Notes: generated from the sequence alone by a model not told the origin. Numbered from the stretch's first letter, positions 39,787 to 51,876 are shown. The stretch is DNA of 64,000 nucleotides from an uncultured beta proteobacterium (GCA_903845935.1 CAIMZI010000090.1:1-64000); one strand, 5' to 3'. Program-made: numbers and translations.

Positions 39787-40425
39787 TTAAAGTCCGTTGT
39801 CGCGCAAAAACACCAGCAGCGCGTTGCTGTGGGCGACTTCGAGTTTGGAAAATATTTTGGCGCGGTGGTTCTCCACGGTGCGGTAATCAATCGGGTTTTC
39901 CGGGTCTTGCTTGCTGAGCAACTGTGCCGCCTCCTTGCTGGACAGACCCTGGGCCACCAACGGCGCCACCTGCTTCTCGCGCGCCGTCACCTTGGCCCAA
40001 AGTTGCAGTGCGCGCTGGCGTCCCTGCCGTGCTCGGGCAATGTCGGCGGCCAGTGCCTTGGCACGGTTCACGGCCTCCATTAGTTTGTCGTCACTGCAGG
40101 GCTTTTCCAGCCAGCTGACCGCGCCCTGCTGCATGGCGCGCACGGCCACCGGGATGTCTCCATGACCGGACAAAAAAACCACCACCAGCGGGCTGCCACG
40201 CTCTTGCAACTGTTGAAAAACGTCGAGACCGCTGATGCCCTGCATGCGCAGGTCCAGCACCAGCACGCCGCTGGCGTCGAGTTGGGCAGCTTGCAAAAAA
40301 GACTCGCCACTGTCATAGGCCTGGATGGCACAGTCGCACAGGCGTGCGCGCAACAGGCTGGCTAGGGAGCGGCGCACGGCCTCATCGTCATCGACGATGT
40401 ACAAGTTGAGGTGCTTCGGATTCAT
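39787..40425 (-). CDS. FixJ/NarL-type response regulator
   Basis: 212 residues. The receiver has acidic residues in IVDDDEAV, phospho-acceptor Asp58 in VLDLRMQG, FLSGHGD and the lysine of LEKP. A LuxR-type helix-turn-helix output follows (about 145-210): VTAREKQVAPLVAQGLSSKE, then YRTVENHRAKIFSKL. This is the FixJ/TtrR/DctR class. It is the last gene of a three-gene operon; its start overlaps the stop of the kinase gene by four bases (ATGA). By gene order it probably regulates the SulP transporter gene or related uptake genes. Confidence 0.93.
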   Translation of the reverse strand: MNPKHLNLYIVDDDEAVRRSLASLLRARLCDCAIQAYDSGESFLQAAQLDASGVLVLDLRMQGISGLDVFQQLQERGSPLVVVFLSGHGDIPVAVRAMQQGAVSWLEKPCSDDKLMEAVNRAKALAADIARARQGRQRALQLWAKVTAREKQVAPLVAQGLSSKEAAQLLSKQDPENPIDYRTVENHRAKIFSKLEVAHSNALLVFLRDNGL

Positions 40426-42596
40426 GAGGCAGGGGGAAGAAAGACGGTAAACACGGCGCCGACTGGCTCACCATTTTCGGCGCTCAAGCGGCCGCGGTGT
40501 GCCTCCACCGTGGTACGGCAAATGTTCAGGCCCAGCCCCAGGCCCTCCGCCTTGGTGGTGAAGAAGGGCTCAAACAATTGCGCCAGCGCCTCGGTTGCAA
40601 TGCCGGGACCGCTGTCGGTCACCCGGATAAAAACCATGCCGTCCTGCATGCCGGTGTCCAGCTGCACCAGCTTGCTCGCCGCTGGCTGGCCCTGCATGGC
40701 CTGCAAGGCGTTTAGCAGCAGATTCAGCAGCACCTGCTCCAGCAGCAAGCGGTCGGCCTGGATCACCGGCAGATGCTCGTCCAGCTGCGTGACCACGCGG
40801 GCCTGCTGCTGGCCGATTTCGGGGCGCAGCAGGGCCAGCACATTGGCCACCACGGCGTTGACGGTGCAGGCCTCAAAACCACTGGTTTGCAGACGCACGA
40901 AACCGCGTATGCGGCCCACGATATCGGCGGCGCGTTGCGCCTGCGTGCGGATGTCGCCCAGGGTTTCCAGCAGGGCTTCGCGCTGGTCGCGCTCGGCAAA
41001 GGCACGGGCAGAACCGGCAAAGCTGACCAGGGCCATCAGCGGCTGACCAAGCTCATGGGCCAGGGTGGAGGCCAGTTCGCCCAGGGTGGCCAGGCGGCTG
41101 GTGCGCTGCATGCTGGCGGCCTGCAGGCGCTGTTGTTCCTCGGCGCGTTTTTGCTCGCTGATGTCCAGCACCGAGCTCATCCAGCCGCTGTGTTGGCCGC
41201 TGCCGTCGATCAGCGCCGCCGAGTAAATCATGGTGGTCACGTCATGGCCATCGCGGTGGCGTATGCGCGACTCAAAGCCTCGCATGGGCGCACCACTGAG
41301 CACGGCGGCGTTGTCTTGCCAGTGCTTTTCCATGTCGTCCGGATGCCAATAGGGATACGGCGGCAACTGGCCGACCAATTCGGCTGCGCTATAGCCGGTG
41401 ATCTCGCACAGCGCCGGATTGGCGTAGATGATGCGGCCCTGCAGATCGCGGGCGCGCATGCCCACCACCAGGGAGTCGCCCATGGCCTTGCGAAACGCAT
41501 GCGCCTCCTGCAGCTCGGCAGTGCGCGCCAGCACCCGCTGTTCCAGCTCTTCACGGTGGCGGCGCAACTCGCCGAATCGGCGCTCGCGCTGCTGGGCCAG
41601 CTTTAAGACCAGCCACAGTACCAGAGCCAACAAAAGGGTCAGCGCCTGGCCTATCCAACGCGCCCAATGCACCGGTGCCAGGTCGGTCATCACCACCAGC
41701 TTCCACCGGAATTCGGGCAGTTCCTCTTCCAGCGACAGAAATTGCTGCGCTCGCCCGTCCAACAGGGCGCGGGTCTCGTAACTGGCCTCGCCCTGCACGC
41801 GCAGCTGCTGCCAGGCCGGGGGCTCAAAATCCAGGCGGTCGCCGTACTGGCGGTTGCCGCGTATCCAGGCCAGCGCGGTCGCCGACAAGGGCTGAGTGGC
41901 CTTGTATTGCCAGTCCGTGATGGAGCCCAGAAAAATCACGCCCCAGGCATCGGCCAAATAGACCGGGTCCTGGGTGCGGCGCCAGGCGTCCTCGATGTCG
42001 CCCAGGCTGACCTTGATGACCAGCACGCCCAGCGGCCTGGCACCGGTGGGGGACTTGCCCACGCGCACCGGTGCCGAGATAAACATGCCGGGCACCTGCG
42101 TGTTGTTGCCAATGGCGTAAAAGAAGCCATCGCGCCCGGCCAGGGCGTCCTTGAAGTAGGGCCGAAAGCCATAGTTCTGGCCAACAAAGCTGTCCGCCTG
42201 TTGCCAGTTGCTAGCGGCCAGGGTCTGGCCGTTCGCGTCCATCAAATACAGCGCGTTGGAGCCTACGCGCTGGCTGGTTTGCTGCAAATAGCGGTTGACC
42301 TTGGCGACCAAGGCCAAGTCCCGCGGCGCCTTCAACAGGGCCTGAATGTCGGGGTGCTGCGCGGTGACAAAAGGGATGTGCTTGTAGCGCGCCACCGTGC
42401 CGCGAAGGCCCAGTGCCTGCACCTCGAGCGTGCGGTGAATGGCATCCACCTGCAGCCGCTTTTCGCGCTGCGCCGCCCACTCGCCCGCCCACCAGGCCTG
42501 CGCCAGTGCCAGCAGGGCATACAGCGTCCAGAGAACCGGCTTGCGCCAGCCGCTGTGGCCGGACCGGCTCTCACCGCTGACCGCCAATGCCCTCAT
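40422..42596 (-). CDS. PAS-containing sensor histidine kinase (DctB/TtrS-like)
   Basis: 724 residues. Membrane helices at about 18-36 and 310-335 enclose a long periplasmic double-Cache sensor typical of DctB-like dicarboxylate sensors. A short coiled coil and a PAS domain (about 370-480) follow. The phosphorylated His514 lies in STLAHELGQPLMAL and the ATPase has NLLLNALQAM, DSGPGI and GLGLGL. It should phosphorylate the adjacent FixJ-like regulator. Its start overlaps the stop of the SulP transporter and its stop overlaps the regulator start, so all three are translationally coupled. A C4-dicarboxylate or other organic acid ligand is inferred from the Cache/DctB similarity. Confidence 0.92.
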   Translation of the reverse strand: MRALAVSGESRSGHSGWRKPVLWTLYALLALAQAWWAGEWAAQREKRLQVDAIHRTLEVQALGLRGTVARYKHIPFVTAQHPDIQALLKAPRDLALVAKVNRYLQQTSQRVGSNALYLMDANGQTLAASNWQQADSFVGQNYGFRPYFKDALAGRDGFFYAIGNNTQVPGMFISAPVRVGKSPTGARPLGVLVIKVSLGDIEDAWRRTQDPVYLADAWGVIFLGSITDWQYKATQPLSATALAWIRGNRQYGDRLDFEPPAWQQLRVQGEASYETRALLDGRAQQFLSLEEELPEFRWKLVVMTDLAPVHWARWIGQALTLLLALVLWLVLKLAQQRERRFGELRRHREELEQRVLARTAELQEAHAFRKAMGDSLVVGMRARDLQGRIIYANPALCEITGYSAAELVGQLPPYPYWHPDDMEKHWQDNAAVLSGAPMRGFESRIRHRDGHDVTTMIYSAALIDGSGQHSGWMSSVLDISEQKRAEEQQRLQAASMQRTSRLATLGELASTLAHELGQPLMALVSFAGSARAFAERDQREALLETLGDIRTQAQRAADIVGRIRGFVRLQTSGFEACTVNAVVANVLALLRPEIGQQQARVVTQLDEHLPVIQADRLLLEQVLLNLLLNALQAMQGQPAASKLVQLDTGMQDGMVFIRVTDSGPGIATEALAQLFEPFFTTKAEGLGLGLNICRTTVEAHRGRLSAENGEPVGAVFTVFLPPAS

Positions 42597-44296
42597 GCCG
42601 CAGGCTGCCGGTTTTGTGCCTCAGGCTGGCTGATCACCAACGCCGCAGCGGCCGCATCGGCCACGCTCCAGAACAGCTGCGCATCATGGCCCACGCCCTG
42701 CGGGTCCACCCGCAACAAGAGCTCGCGCACGGTGGTCTTGACGCGCGCCAGCAGCAGCCTCTTGTCGGCCGACTGCAGGCTGTGGCGCAACTCCATCAAA
42801 CAGTCCACGGCGGTGCTGTCGAGGTCGGCGCTTTCTTCCAGGCTCAGGATCACGGTGTGCAAACCGGAGCGGCCACGGGCCAGGCGCAGCACCTCGCCCA
42901 TGACGCGCTCGGCGCTGCCGAAAAACAAAGGCTCTTCCGGCCGCAGAATCAGCAGTCCAGCCTGGGCATGTGCATGTGCACCCTGCTGCACCTGCACATC
43001 CACATAGTTGCGGCTCTCAAGCAGCTCACCCAGCTCATGCACCACCGGCTGGCTGAAGCGGTGCAGCGCACCCAGCACCGACAGGCCTATGGCCACGAGC
43101 ATGCCGTCCAGTACGCCCAGCAAGAGCACAGCCAGCACGGCAGCCAGCAACAAACCACGGTCGCGGTTCATGTGCCAGACGACTATGAGCGGGCGCAGCG
43201 ACAAGGCATGCCAAAGCGCGCTGATCACCGCCACCGCCAGCACCGGTCGTGGCAACAACTGCAGGGCCGGTAAGGCAAACCCAATGGCAAGGACTACCGC
43301 CAAGAGCGCCACCGCACCGGCCTTGCGCGACACCGCACCGGCACCCGCATTGGCGCTGGTGGCAGAAAACCCGGCCCCCACCGCCATGCCTTGCAACAGG
43401 CCCGCGCCCACATTGCAGGCACCCAGCACCAGCAGCTCGCGGTTGGCATCCAGCGCGTCGCCATGGATCATTGCCTGGCTGCGCATGCTGCCCCAGGACT
43501 CGGCAAACACCAGCATCACCAAGCCAAAGGCCAGCTCACCGGCGCGCAACCAGTCATTGAGGGGCAACTGCGGCAGGCCCACGGCAAAGGCTGGAATCGC
43601 CACCGCGCCTATCTGACGCACCGCCAGGGTTTGCCAAATCGGCAAGCGCGTCAACGCGATGGACAGCAGCATCACCAGCAAGGAGGCCGGCAGACGCGGC
43701 CAGCGCCGCAGCCACAGCATCATGGCGCCCGCCACCAGGGCCAGCAGCATGCTGGGCAGATGCCATTGCGGCATATGCGCCAACGCAAACAGCAACAAAT
43801 GCAGCGGATCGGCAGAGCTGGCAGATGGCAGCTCCAGCCCCAGCCCCAGCGCATCGGGCAGCTGCTTGATCACAATCGTCAGCGCCAGCGCAAAGGCAAA
43901 TCCCTTGAGCACCGGGCGCGACACATAGGAGGAGAGCTGGCCCTGGCGCGCCGCCGCGAGCAGCATCAACATGAGTCCGCTGAGGATCACCAGGGCCATC
44001 AGCACCTGGGTGTAGGCCGCAGCATTGGCCGCGCTCCAGGCACCGGTCATCGATACCGCGGCGGCAGCCGCCAGAGCAGCGGTGCTTGATGTGGGCGCCA
44101 CGATGGCAAAGCGGCTACCGCCGAACAAGGCATACACCACCAAGCCGACCACCACGGCCGTCAGCGCATGGCCTACCGGCAGGTGCGCCAGGCCGGCATA
44201 GGCCACGGCCTCTGGCAGCAGCAGCCCGGCCACGCAAAGACCGGCCACCACATCCGGCCAGGCGCCATATTTGTCCTGAAAACCCGTTGTATTCAT
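42593..44296 (-). CDS. SulP-family anion transporter with C-terminal STAS domain
   Basis: 567 residues from the ATG at 44296. About twelve membrane helices (residues 15-420) show the SulP start DVVAGLCVAGLLLPEAVAYA and the conserved GSRFAIVAPTSST stretch. A cytoplasmic STAS domain (about 440-560; LEESADLDSTAVDCLMEL) follows. SulP carriers move sulfate, bicarbonate or, as in E. coli DauA, C4-dicarboxylates. Translational coupling to a Cache sensor kinase and FixJ-like regulator points to a regulated organic-anion uptake system. Divergent from a small unknown gene. Confidence 0.9.
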   Translation of the reverse strand: MNTTGFQDKYGAWPDVVAGLCVAGLLLPEAVAYAGLAHLPVGHALTAVVVGLVVYALFGGSRFAIVAPTSSTAALAAAAAVSMTGAWSAANAAAYTQVLMALVILSGLMLMLLAAARQGQLSSYVSRPVLKGFAFALALTIVIKQLPDALGLGLELPSASSADPLHLLLFALAHMPQWHLPSMLLALVAGAMMLWLRRWPRLPASLLVMLLSIALTRLPIWQTLAVRQIGAVAIPAFAVGLPQLPLNDWLRAGELAFGLVMLVFAESWGSMRSQAMIHGDALDANRELLVLGACNVGAGLLQGMAVGAGFSATSANAGAGAVSRKAGAVALLAVVLAIGFALPALQLLPRPVLAVAVISALWHALSLRPLIVVWHMNRDRGLLLAAVLAVLLLGVLDGMLVAIGLSVLGALHRFSQPVVHELGELLESRNYVDVQVQQGAHAHAQAGLLILRPEEPLFFGSAERVMGEVLRLARGRSGLHTVILSLEESADLDSTAVDCLMELRHSLQSADKRLLLARVKTTVRELLLRVDPQGVGHDAQLFWSVADAAAAALVISQPEAQNRQPAA

Positions 44297-44446
44297 GGTC
44301 CAAGTATGCGACGCAAATACAGCCCAGCGCCAGCAGCCCTGCATGCCAAACAACTTCACTGCTTACAAAGGTTTACCCGACAGACACCTGCTTGACACGG
44401 GCTTGACACCGGTGCAAGCCATGATGGGACCTACTTCAAGCCCAAT

Positions 44447-44884
44447 ATGCACAAACCAACATTGCCCCAGATTGAACAGGCGGCGCACGATCCAGTGCCA
44501 GCCCTGTTGGGGCAGGTGTATGCAGAGTCGCCCATCTCCCTGAAGAGGCGATTGCTGGAGCAATTGCTCAAGCCCCTGGGCCTGCTGTCGCTGGCCACGG
44601 TGTGTGACGGCGCCTTTGCCAATCTGGCTTTCAACAGCGACTGGTTCAAGCGCGGCATTCGCCCGGAACTGGTGCAGTCTGTGGATGCCGACCAGGTGAT
44701 GGCGCTGACCGACTATGTGCAACAGGTCAGCGTCCAGGCCGTGACCGGACTGGCCCAGGTGCTGAGCACGTCGCCGGTACTGCAGGGCTCGATGGCCGCG
44801 GCGGCGCTGCTGGCGCTGCTGATCAAACGCGCCCGCGAACAGCCCAAAACCGATGCGAATCCCCTGGAAGACTTTGAACCCTAG
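44447..44884 (+). CDS. Conserved-looking hypothetical protein with a C-terminal membrane helix
   Basis: 145 residues; I do not recognise the family. The first half is soluble and partly helical, with hydrophobic stretch LLEQLLKPLGLLSLATV at about 36-52. Near the C-terminus SMAAAALLALLI is long enough for a tail anchor and is followed by basic and then acidic residues. Only one cysteine is present. Codon use matches neighbouring genes, so it is likely real. It lies 50 bp upstream of the PBP1A gene on the same strand, and could be co-transcribed with it. Confidence 0.65.
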   Translation: MHKPTLPQIEQAAHDPVPALLGQVYAESPISLKRRLLEQLLKPLGLLSLATVCDGAFANLAFNSDWFKRGIRPELVQSVDADQVMALTDYVQQVSVQAVTGLAQVLSTSPVLQGSMAAAALLALLIKRAREQPKTDANPLEDFEP

Positions 44885-44934
44885 GAACGCGCGGCCTGCG
44901 CGCTCATGTTCCGGCTGACTTAGACTCTGCCATC

Positions 44935-47193
44935 TTGAAAATATTTCCCTCTTTGCATTTCATCCGCCTGCTGCTACTGTGCAGCATGCTGCTGCCCGCC
45001 GCCCAGGCTGCCACACCGCTGGACCTGCCCAACCTGGACGCGCTGGTGGACTACCGGCCCAAAATCCCGCTTCGCGTGTACAGCAGCGAGGGCGTGCTAA
45101 TTGGCGAATTTGGCCAGGAGCGGCGCGAGTTTGTTGCCATCAAGGATATTCCGCTGATTCAGAAGCAGGCGCTGCTGTCGATCGAAGATTCGCGCTTTTA
45201 CGAGCATGGCGGCGTCGACTTCAAGGGCGTGGCGCGCGCCGTGATTGCCGACCTCACCGGCGGCTTCAAGCAGGGTGCCTCCACCATCACCATGCAGGTG
45301 GCGCGCGACTTTTTTCTGACCAAGGAAAAGGTGTTTTCGCGCAAGATCACCGAGGTGATGTTGGCCTACAAGATCGAACGCGCCCTGACCAAGGACCAGA
45401 TCCTGGAGCTCTACATGAACCAGGTCTATCTGGGTCAGCGCGCCTATGGCTTTAGCAGTGCGGCGCGCATTTACTTTGGCAAGCCGCTCAAGGACCTGAG
45501 CCTGGCCCAGGCCGCCATGCTGGCCGGTCTGCCGCAGGCACCCAGCACCGTCAACCCGGTGGCCAACCCCAAGCGGGCGCAGGCACGCCAGCGTCTGGTC
45601 TTGAAGCGCATGCGCGACCTGGGCTATATCAACGACGCCCAGCTTAAGACCGCGCAGGCCGAAGACCTGCATGTGCGCATGGAGGGCCAGAGCTACAGCG
45701 CCCACGCCCAGTACGTGGCCGAGATGGTGCGCCTGGCCATGGTGGCGCAGTTCAAGGACGAGGCCTACACCCGCGGCATCAGCGTCACCACCACCCTGGT
45801 CAACGCCGAGCAGGAGGCCGCCTATGAGGCGCTGCGCCGCAACGTGCTGGCCTACGACCAGCGCCATGGCTACCGCGGTCCCGAGGCGGTAGTGGCACTG
45901 CCCGCCAATCCGGTGGAGCGCCAAAAGCTGATCGAGGCGACGCTGCAACAGCACCCGGCCAGCGACAAAATGGTCTCGGCCGTGGTGGTGTCGGTGGCGC
46001 CACAGGCGGTGCACGCGGTGCTGGCCAATAGCGATGAGATCGTGCTGAGCGGAGACGGCCTGCGCTTTGCCGCTACGGCGCTTGCTCAGAAGGCGGCGGA
46101 TGAATTGAAAATCAAGCAAGGCTCGGTGATACGCGTGCAGCAGGACGGCAAGGGCCACTGGACCATTGCGCAAATGCCGAATGTGGGCGCCGCCTTTGTG
46201 GCGCTGAACAACCAGACCGGCGCCTACCGCGCGTTGGTGGGCGGCTTTGATTTCAGCGCCAGTCCCTTCAATCACGTGACGCAAGCCTGGCGCCAACCCG
46301 GCTCGGCCATGAAACCGTTTATTTATTCCGCGGCACTAGACAAGGGCTATTCGCCAGCCACCCAGGTCAATGACGCGCCCCTGACCCTTAGCTCGGCAGA
46401 AACCGGTGGTCAGCCCTGGACTCCGCAAAACGATGACGATGTGTATGAGGGCGCGATCACATTGCGCCGCGCCCTGGCACAGTCCAAGAACGTGGCGGCG
46501 GTGCGCCTGCTGCGCGCCATCACGCCGCAATATGCGCACGACTTTTTGCCGCGCTTCGGCCTTGACCCGGCCAAGCAGCCGGTGAACTACACGCTGGCAC
46601 TGGGCACCGGCTCGGTGACACCGCTGCAAATGGCCGGAGCCTATTCGGTGTTTGCCAATGGCGGCTTTGCGGTCACGCCCTACCTGATCCAGAAGGTGGT
46701 GGACGCGCGCGGCGCCGTGTTGTTTGCCGCCAAACCGGTGGCCGTGGCGCAGGAGGCGGACCGCGTGCTCGACGCCCGCAACGCCTTTGTCACCAGCAGC
46801 CTGCTGCACGAGGTGACGGTCAGTGGCACGGCCGCCGCCGCGCAAAAACTGGGGCGCTCCGATCTGGCCGGCAAGACCGGCACCAGCAGCGATGCGGTGG
46901 ACGGCTGGTTTGCTGGCTTTGCCGGACCCGTTACCGGCGTGGCCTGGATGGGCTACGACGAGCCGCAGTCCTTGGGCGGACGCGAGTTTGGCGCCACCCT
47001 GGCGCTGCCGATCTGGACCGACTTCATGAGCGTTGCGCTCAGGGGCAAACCCAATTACCCCATGCCGCAGCCTGCCGGTGTGTCGCAGGCCCAGGGCGAC
47101 TGGGTCTACGACGAGTTTGCCGACAACAGCGCCACCCGAAGCATAGACCTGGACCTGCTGGACCGGCTCAAGGAACTGCTGGGCGCGCATTAG
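44935..47193 (+). CDS. mrcA: Penicillin-binding protein 1A, bifunctional peptidoglycan synthase
   Basis: 752 residues from a TTG start; no in-frame ATG lies upstream before a stop. The glycosyltransferase domain (about 45-230) has catalytic Glu84 in EDSRFYEHGGVDFKG, then QGASTITMQVARDFFL and ELYMNQVYLGQ. The transpeptidase domain has nucleophile Ser457 in GSAMKPF, SKN at 517-519 and KTG at about 647. It polymerises and crosslinks peptidoglycan in the periplasm. The N-terminus (RLLLLCSMLLPAAQA) looks like a short signal anchor with a possible cleavage site. The protein is somewhat shorter than typical PBP1A proteins. It converges with the first malic enzyme. Confidence 0.93.
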   Translation: MKIFPSLHFIRLLLLCSMLLPAAQAATPLDLPNLDALVDYRPKIPLRVYSSEGVLIGEFGQERREFVAIKDIPLIQKQALLSIEDSRFYEHGGVDFKGVARAVIADLTGGFKQGASTITMQVARDFFLTKEKVFSRKITEVMLAYKIERALTKDQILELYMNQVYLGQRAYGFSSAARIYFGKPLKDLSLAQAAMLAGLPQAPSTVNPVANPKRAQARQRLVLKRMRDLGYINDAQLKTAQAEDLHVRMEGQSYSAHAQYVAEMVRLAMVAQFKDEAYTRGISVTTTLVNAEQEAAYEALRRNVLAYDQRHGYRGPEAVVALPANPVERQKLIEATLQQHPASDKMVSAVVVSVAPQAVHAVLANSDEIVLSGDGLRFAATALAQKAADELKIKQGSVIRVQQDGKGHWTIAQMPNVGAAFVALNNQTGAYRALVGGFDFSASPFNHVTQAWRQPGSAMKPFIYSAALDKGYSPATQVNDAPLTLSSAETGGQPWTPQNDDDVYEGAITLRRALAQSKNVAAVRLLRAITPQYAHDFLPRFGLDPAKQPVNYTLALGTGSVTPLQMAGAYSVFANGGFAVTPYLIQKVVDARGAVLFAAKPVAVAQEADRVLDARNAFVTSSLLHEVTVSGTAAAAQKLGRSDLAGKTGTSSDAVDGWFAGFAGPVTGVAWMGYDEPQSLGGREFGATLALPIWTDFMSVALRGKPNYPMPQPAGVSQAQGDWVYDEFADNSATRSIDLDLLDRLKELLGAH

Positions 47194-47205
47194 GCCAGCA
47201 CCGCT

Positions 47206-49536
<2,331 letters not shown>

Positions 49537-49692
49537 AGCTTATCTCCGGGGTGAGCCCGCAGCATAGAACGGCGGCCGGGTTTGCACAATGCGTTCACCT
49601 GCGTCAGATCAAGGACAGCGCTTATCAATGCCTGCACGGGCTTACGATCGCCGACATGTTCCCACTTCACACTTCCAAATTGCCAGCAAGCC

Positions 49693-50451
49693 ATGAACAA
49701 CGACCTTGAAAGCCCCATTCCCGTTTTGTTGTTGGCCGCCGGGCGCGGCGAACGCATGCGCCCGCTCACCGACGCCACGCCCAAACCGCTGCTGAGCGTG
49801 CGCGGCAAACCGCTGCTGCAATGGCGCATGGAGGCCTTGCTGCAGGGCGGCTTTCACCAGGCCGTGATCAACACCGCCTGGCTAGGCGAACAAATCGAGG
49901 CGCAGTTTGGTTCGGCCTTTGCCGCACCGGCCTTATCCAAACGCCCCCTGCAGCTGAGCTATTCCCGCGAAGGGACGGACTTTGGCCGTGCGCTGGAAAC
50001 CGCCGGTGGCATTTGCCGCGCCCTGCCGCTGCTGGGCGAGGCCTTCTGGGTGATGGCGGGAGATGTGTTCACTCCAGACTTTGTGTTTTCCAAAGGCGAC
50101 GTGCAACGCTTTCTGGACAGCGACATGCTGGCCCATCTCTGGCTGGTGCCCAACCCAGAGCACAACCCGGCCGGTGATTTTGGCCTGGACTCGGCAAACG
50201 GGCTGGCCTTGAACCCACCCAAGGGTTCGGAGCAGACGCGCTTCACCTTCTCCACGATCGGCCTGTATCGCCGCGAACTGTTTTTGCCGCCCTGGTGCGC
50301 GCTGCCACCCGGCAACCCGCAGGGCATCAGCCTGGCACTGGCACCCCTGCTGCGCGCCGCGATGGACCAGCAAAGGGTATCGGCCCGGCTATACACTGGC
50401 GCATGGACCGATGTGGGCACGCCCGAACGCCTGGCCAGGCTGAATGCCTGA
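49693..50451 (+). CDS. murU: Sugar-1-phosphate nucleotidyltransferase, MurU-like
   Basis: 252 residues from the ATG at 49693. The nucleotide-binding signature LLLAAGRGERMRPLTDATPK is followed by PLLSVRGKPLLQW; the metal-binding Asp is in MAGDVFTPDF. The C-terminus TGAWTDVGTPERL is typical. The size and motifs match MurU (N-acetylmuramate alpha-1-phosphate uridylyltransferase) of the Pseudomonas cell-wall recycling route. The kinase partner AmgK is not visible beside it, and mannose-1-phosphate or glucose-1-phosphate transferases look similar. It heads a run of three co-directional genes with pepP and the glutamine-synthetase homologue. Confidence 0.75.
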   Translation: MNNDLESPIPVLLLAAGRGERMRPLTDATPKPLLSVRGKPLLQWRMEALLQGGFHQAVINTAWLGEQIEAQFGSAFAAPALSKRPLQLSYSREGTDFGRALETAGGICRALPLLGEAFWVMAGDVFTPDFVFSKGDVQRFLDSDMLAHLWLVPNPEHNPAGDFGLDSANGLALNPPKGSEQTRFTFSTIGLYRRELFLPPWCALPPGNPQGISLALAPLLRAAMDQQRVSARLYTGAWTDVGTPERLARLNA

Positions 50452-50484
50452 CAGCCACTGATCCGCTTTTGCAGGAACTCCCGA

Positions 50485-51870
50485 ATGACACTCTCTGATT
50501 TCCAGGCCCGCCGCACCGAGCTGGCCCGCCGCATAGGCCCAAATGACATCGCGATTCTGCCGACCGCGCCCGAGCAACAGCGCAACCGCGATGCCGACTT
50601 TCTATTCCGCCACGACAGCTATTTTTATTACCTAAGCGGCTTCACCGAGCCCCAGGCCTGGCTGGTGATCAAGGGTGACGGCCATACCACCCTGTTTTGC
50701 CCGCCTAAGGACCTGGAGCGCGAGATCTGGGACGGCATCCGTTTGGGGCCAGAGGCTGCGCCCGGCACACTGGGTGTGGAGGCGGCCTTTTCCATCAAGG
50801 AAATAGACGCGCAGATGCCCGCTCTGCTGGACGGCTGCGATGCGGTCTGGTTCCCGTTTGCCACACACAAGGGCCTGGAAACGCGTGTCGATGGTTGGCT
50901 TGGCACGCTGCGTGGGCGGGTGCGCTATGGCGCGCTGACGCCCGAAATACAGCGCGATCTGTGCGGCCCTTTGGACGAGATGCGGCTGGTGAAGGACGCC
51001 CACGAGCAGGCCACCATGCGCCGCGCCGCGCAGATCAGCGCCGGTGCCCATATCCGCGCCATGCAGTTGAGCGCACAGATGCTGCGCGAGGGCAAGGAGC
51101 TGCGTGAATACCATCTGGACGCCGAGCTCTTGCACGAGTTTCGCCGCCATGGCTCGCAGTACCCGGCCTATGGCTCCATTGTCGCGGCCGGTGCCAATGC
51201 CTGCGTGCTGCATTACCGGGCGGACGCCGGTTTGGTGCGCGACGGCGAGCTGGTGCTAATCGATGCCGGTTGCGAGCTCGACGGCTATGCGTCCGACATC
51301 ACCCGTAGCTTCCCGGCCAATGGCAAGTTTTCCGGGCCACAGCGCACGCTTTATGAGCTGGTGCTGGCATCACAGGTCGCCGCAGTGGACGCCACCAAGG
51401 CCGGTGCGCGCTTCACCGATCCACACGAGGCCACTGTCCAGGTGCTGGCCCAGGGCATGCTGGACCTGGGGCTGTTGGACAAGAACAAGGTCGGCGGCCT
51501 GGAGGACGTTATCGAAAAGCGCGCCTACTTCCCGTTCTACATGCACCGCACCGGCCACTGGCTGGGCATGGATGTGCACGACTGCGGCGCCTATACGGAA
51601 CCTTCCGAGCTCGGCAACAAGACCGAACGCAAAGACGCGCTGACCGGCGAGACCCTGATCAGCCGCCCGGCGCGCATACTGCGGCCCGGCATGGTGTTGA
51701 CGATTGAGCCCGGCATCTATGTGCGCCCGGCCGAAGGGGTTCCGGAGGCTTTCCACCACATCGGCATCCGCATCGAGGACGATGCCATCGTCACCGACAC
51801 CGGCTGCGAGCTGATCAGCCGTGGTGTGCCGGTGGACCCGGGCGAAATCGAAGCGCTGATGCGGGGATAA
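50485..51870 (+). CDS. pepP: Xaa-Pro aminopeptidase (aminopeptidase P)
   Basis: 461 residues. The N-terminal creatinase-like domain contains FLFRHDSYFYYLSGF. The C-terminal pita-bread domain has all five metal ligands: two Asp in LIDAGCELDGYASDITR, His in HRTGHWLGMDVHD, Glu in LTIEPGIYV and Glu in GIRIEDD. It releases N-terminal residues that precede proline and binds two Mn ions in the cytoplasm. It lies 33 bp after the MurU-like gene and 6 bp before the next gene, so co-transcription is likely. Many betaproteobacteria have pepP before ubiH; here a glutamine-synthetase homologue follows. Confidence 0.95.
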   Translation: MTLSDFQARRTELARRIGPNDIAILPTAPEQQRNRDADFLFRHDSYFYYLSGFTEPQAWLVIKGDGHTTLFCPPKDLEREIWDGIRLGPEAAPGTLGVEAAFSIKEIDAQMPALLDGCDAVWFPFATHKGLETRVDGWLGTLRGRVRYGALTPEIQRDLCGPLDEMRLVKDAHEQATMRRAAQISAGAHIRAMQLSAQMLREGKELREYHLDAELLHEFRRHGSQYPAYGSIVAAGANACVLHYRADAGLVRDGELVLIDAGCELDGYASDITRSFPANGKFSGPQRTLYELVLASQVAAVDATKAGARFTDPHEATVQVLAQGMLDLGLLDKNKVGGLEDVIEKRAYFPFYMHRTGHWLGMDVHDCGAYTEPSELGNKTERKDALTGETLISRPARILRPGMVLTIEPGIYVRPAEGVPEAFHHIGIRIEDDAIVTDTGCELISRGVPVDPGEIEALMRG

Positions 51871-51876
51871 ATCACC

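Noticed and set aside
45097-46296. A 399-codon open frame antisense to PBP1A
   Set aside because: PBP1A has all catalytic motifs in its frame; this frame is His/Gln/Leu-rich with no domain.
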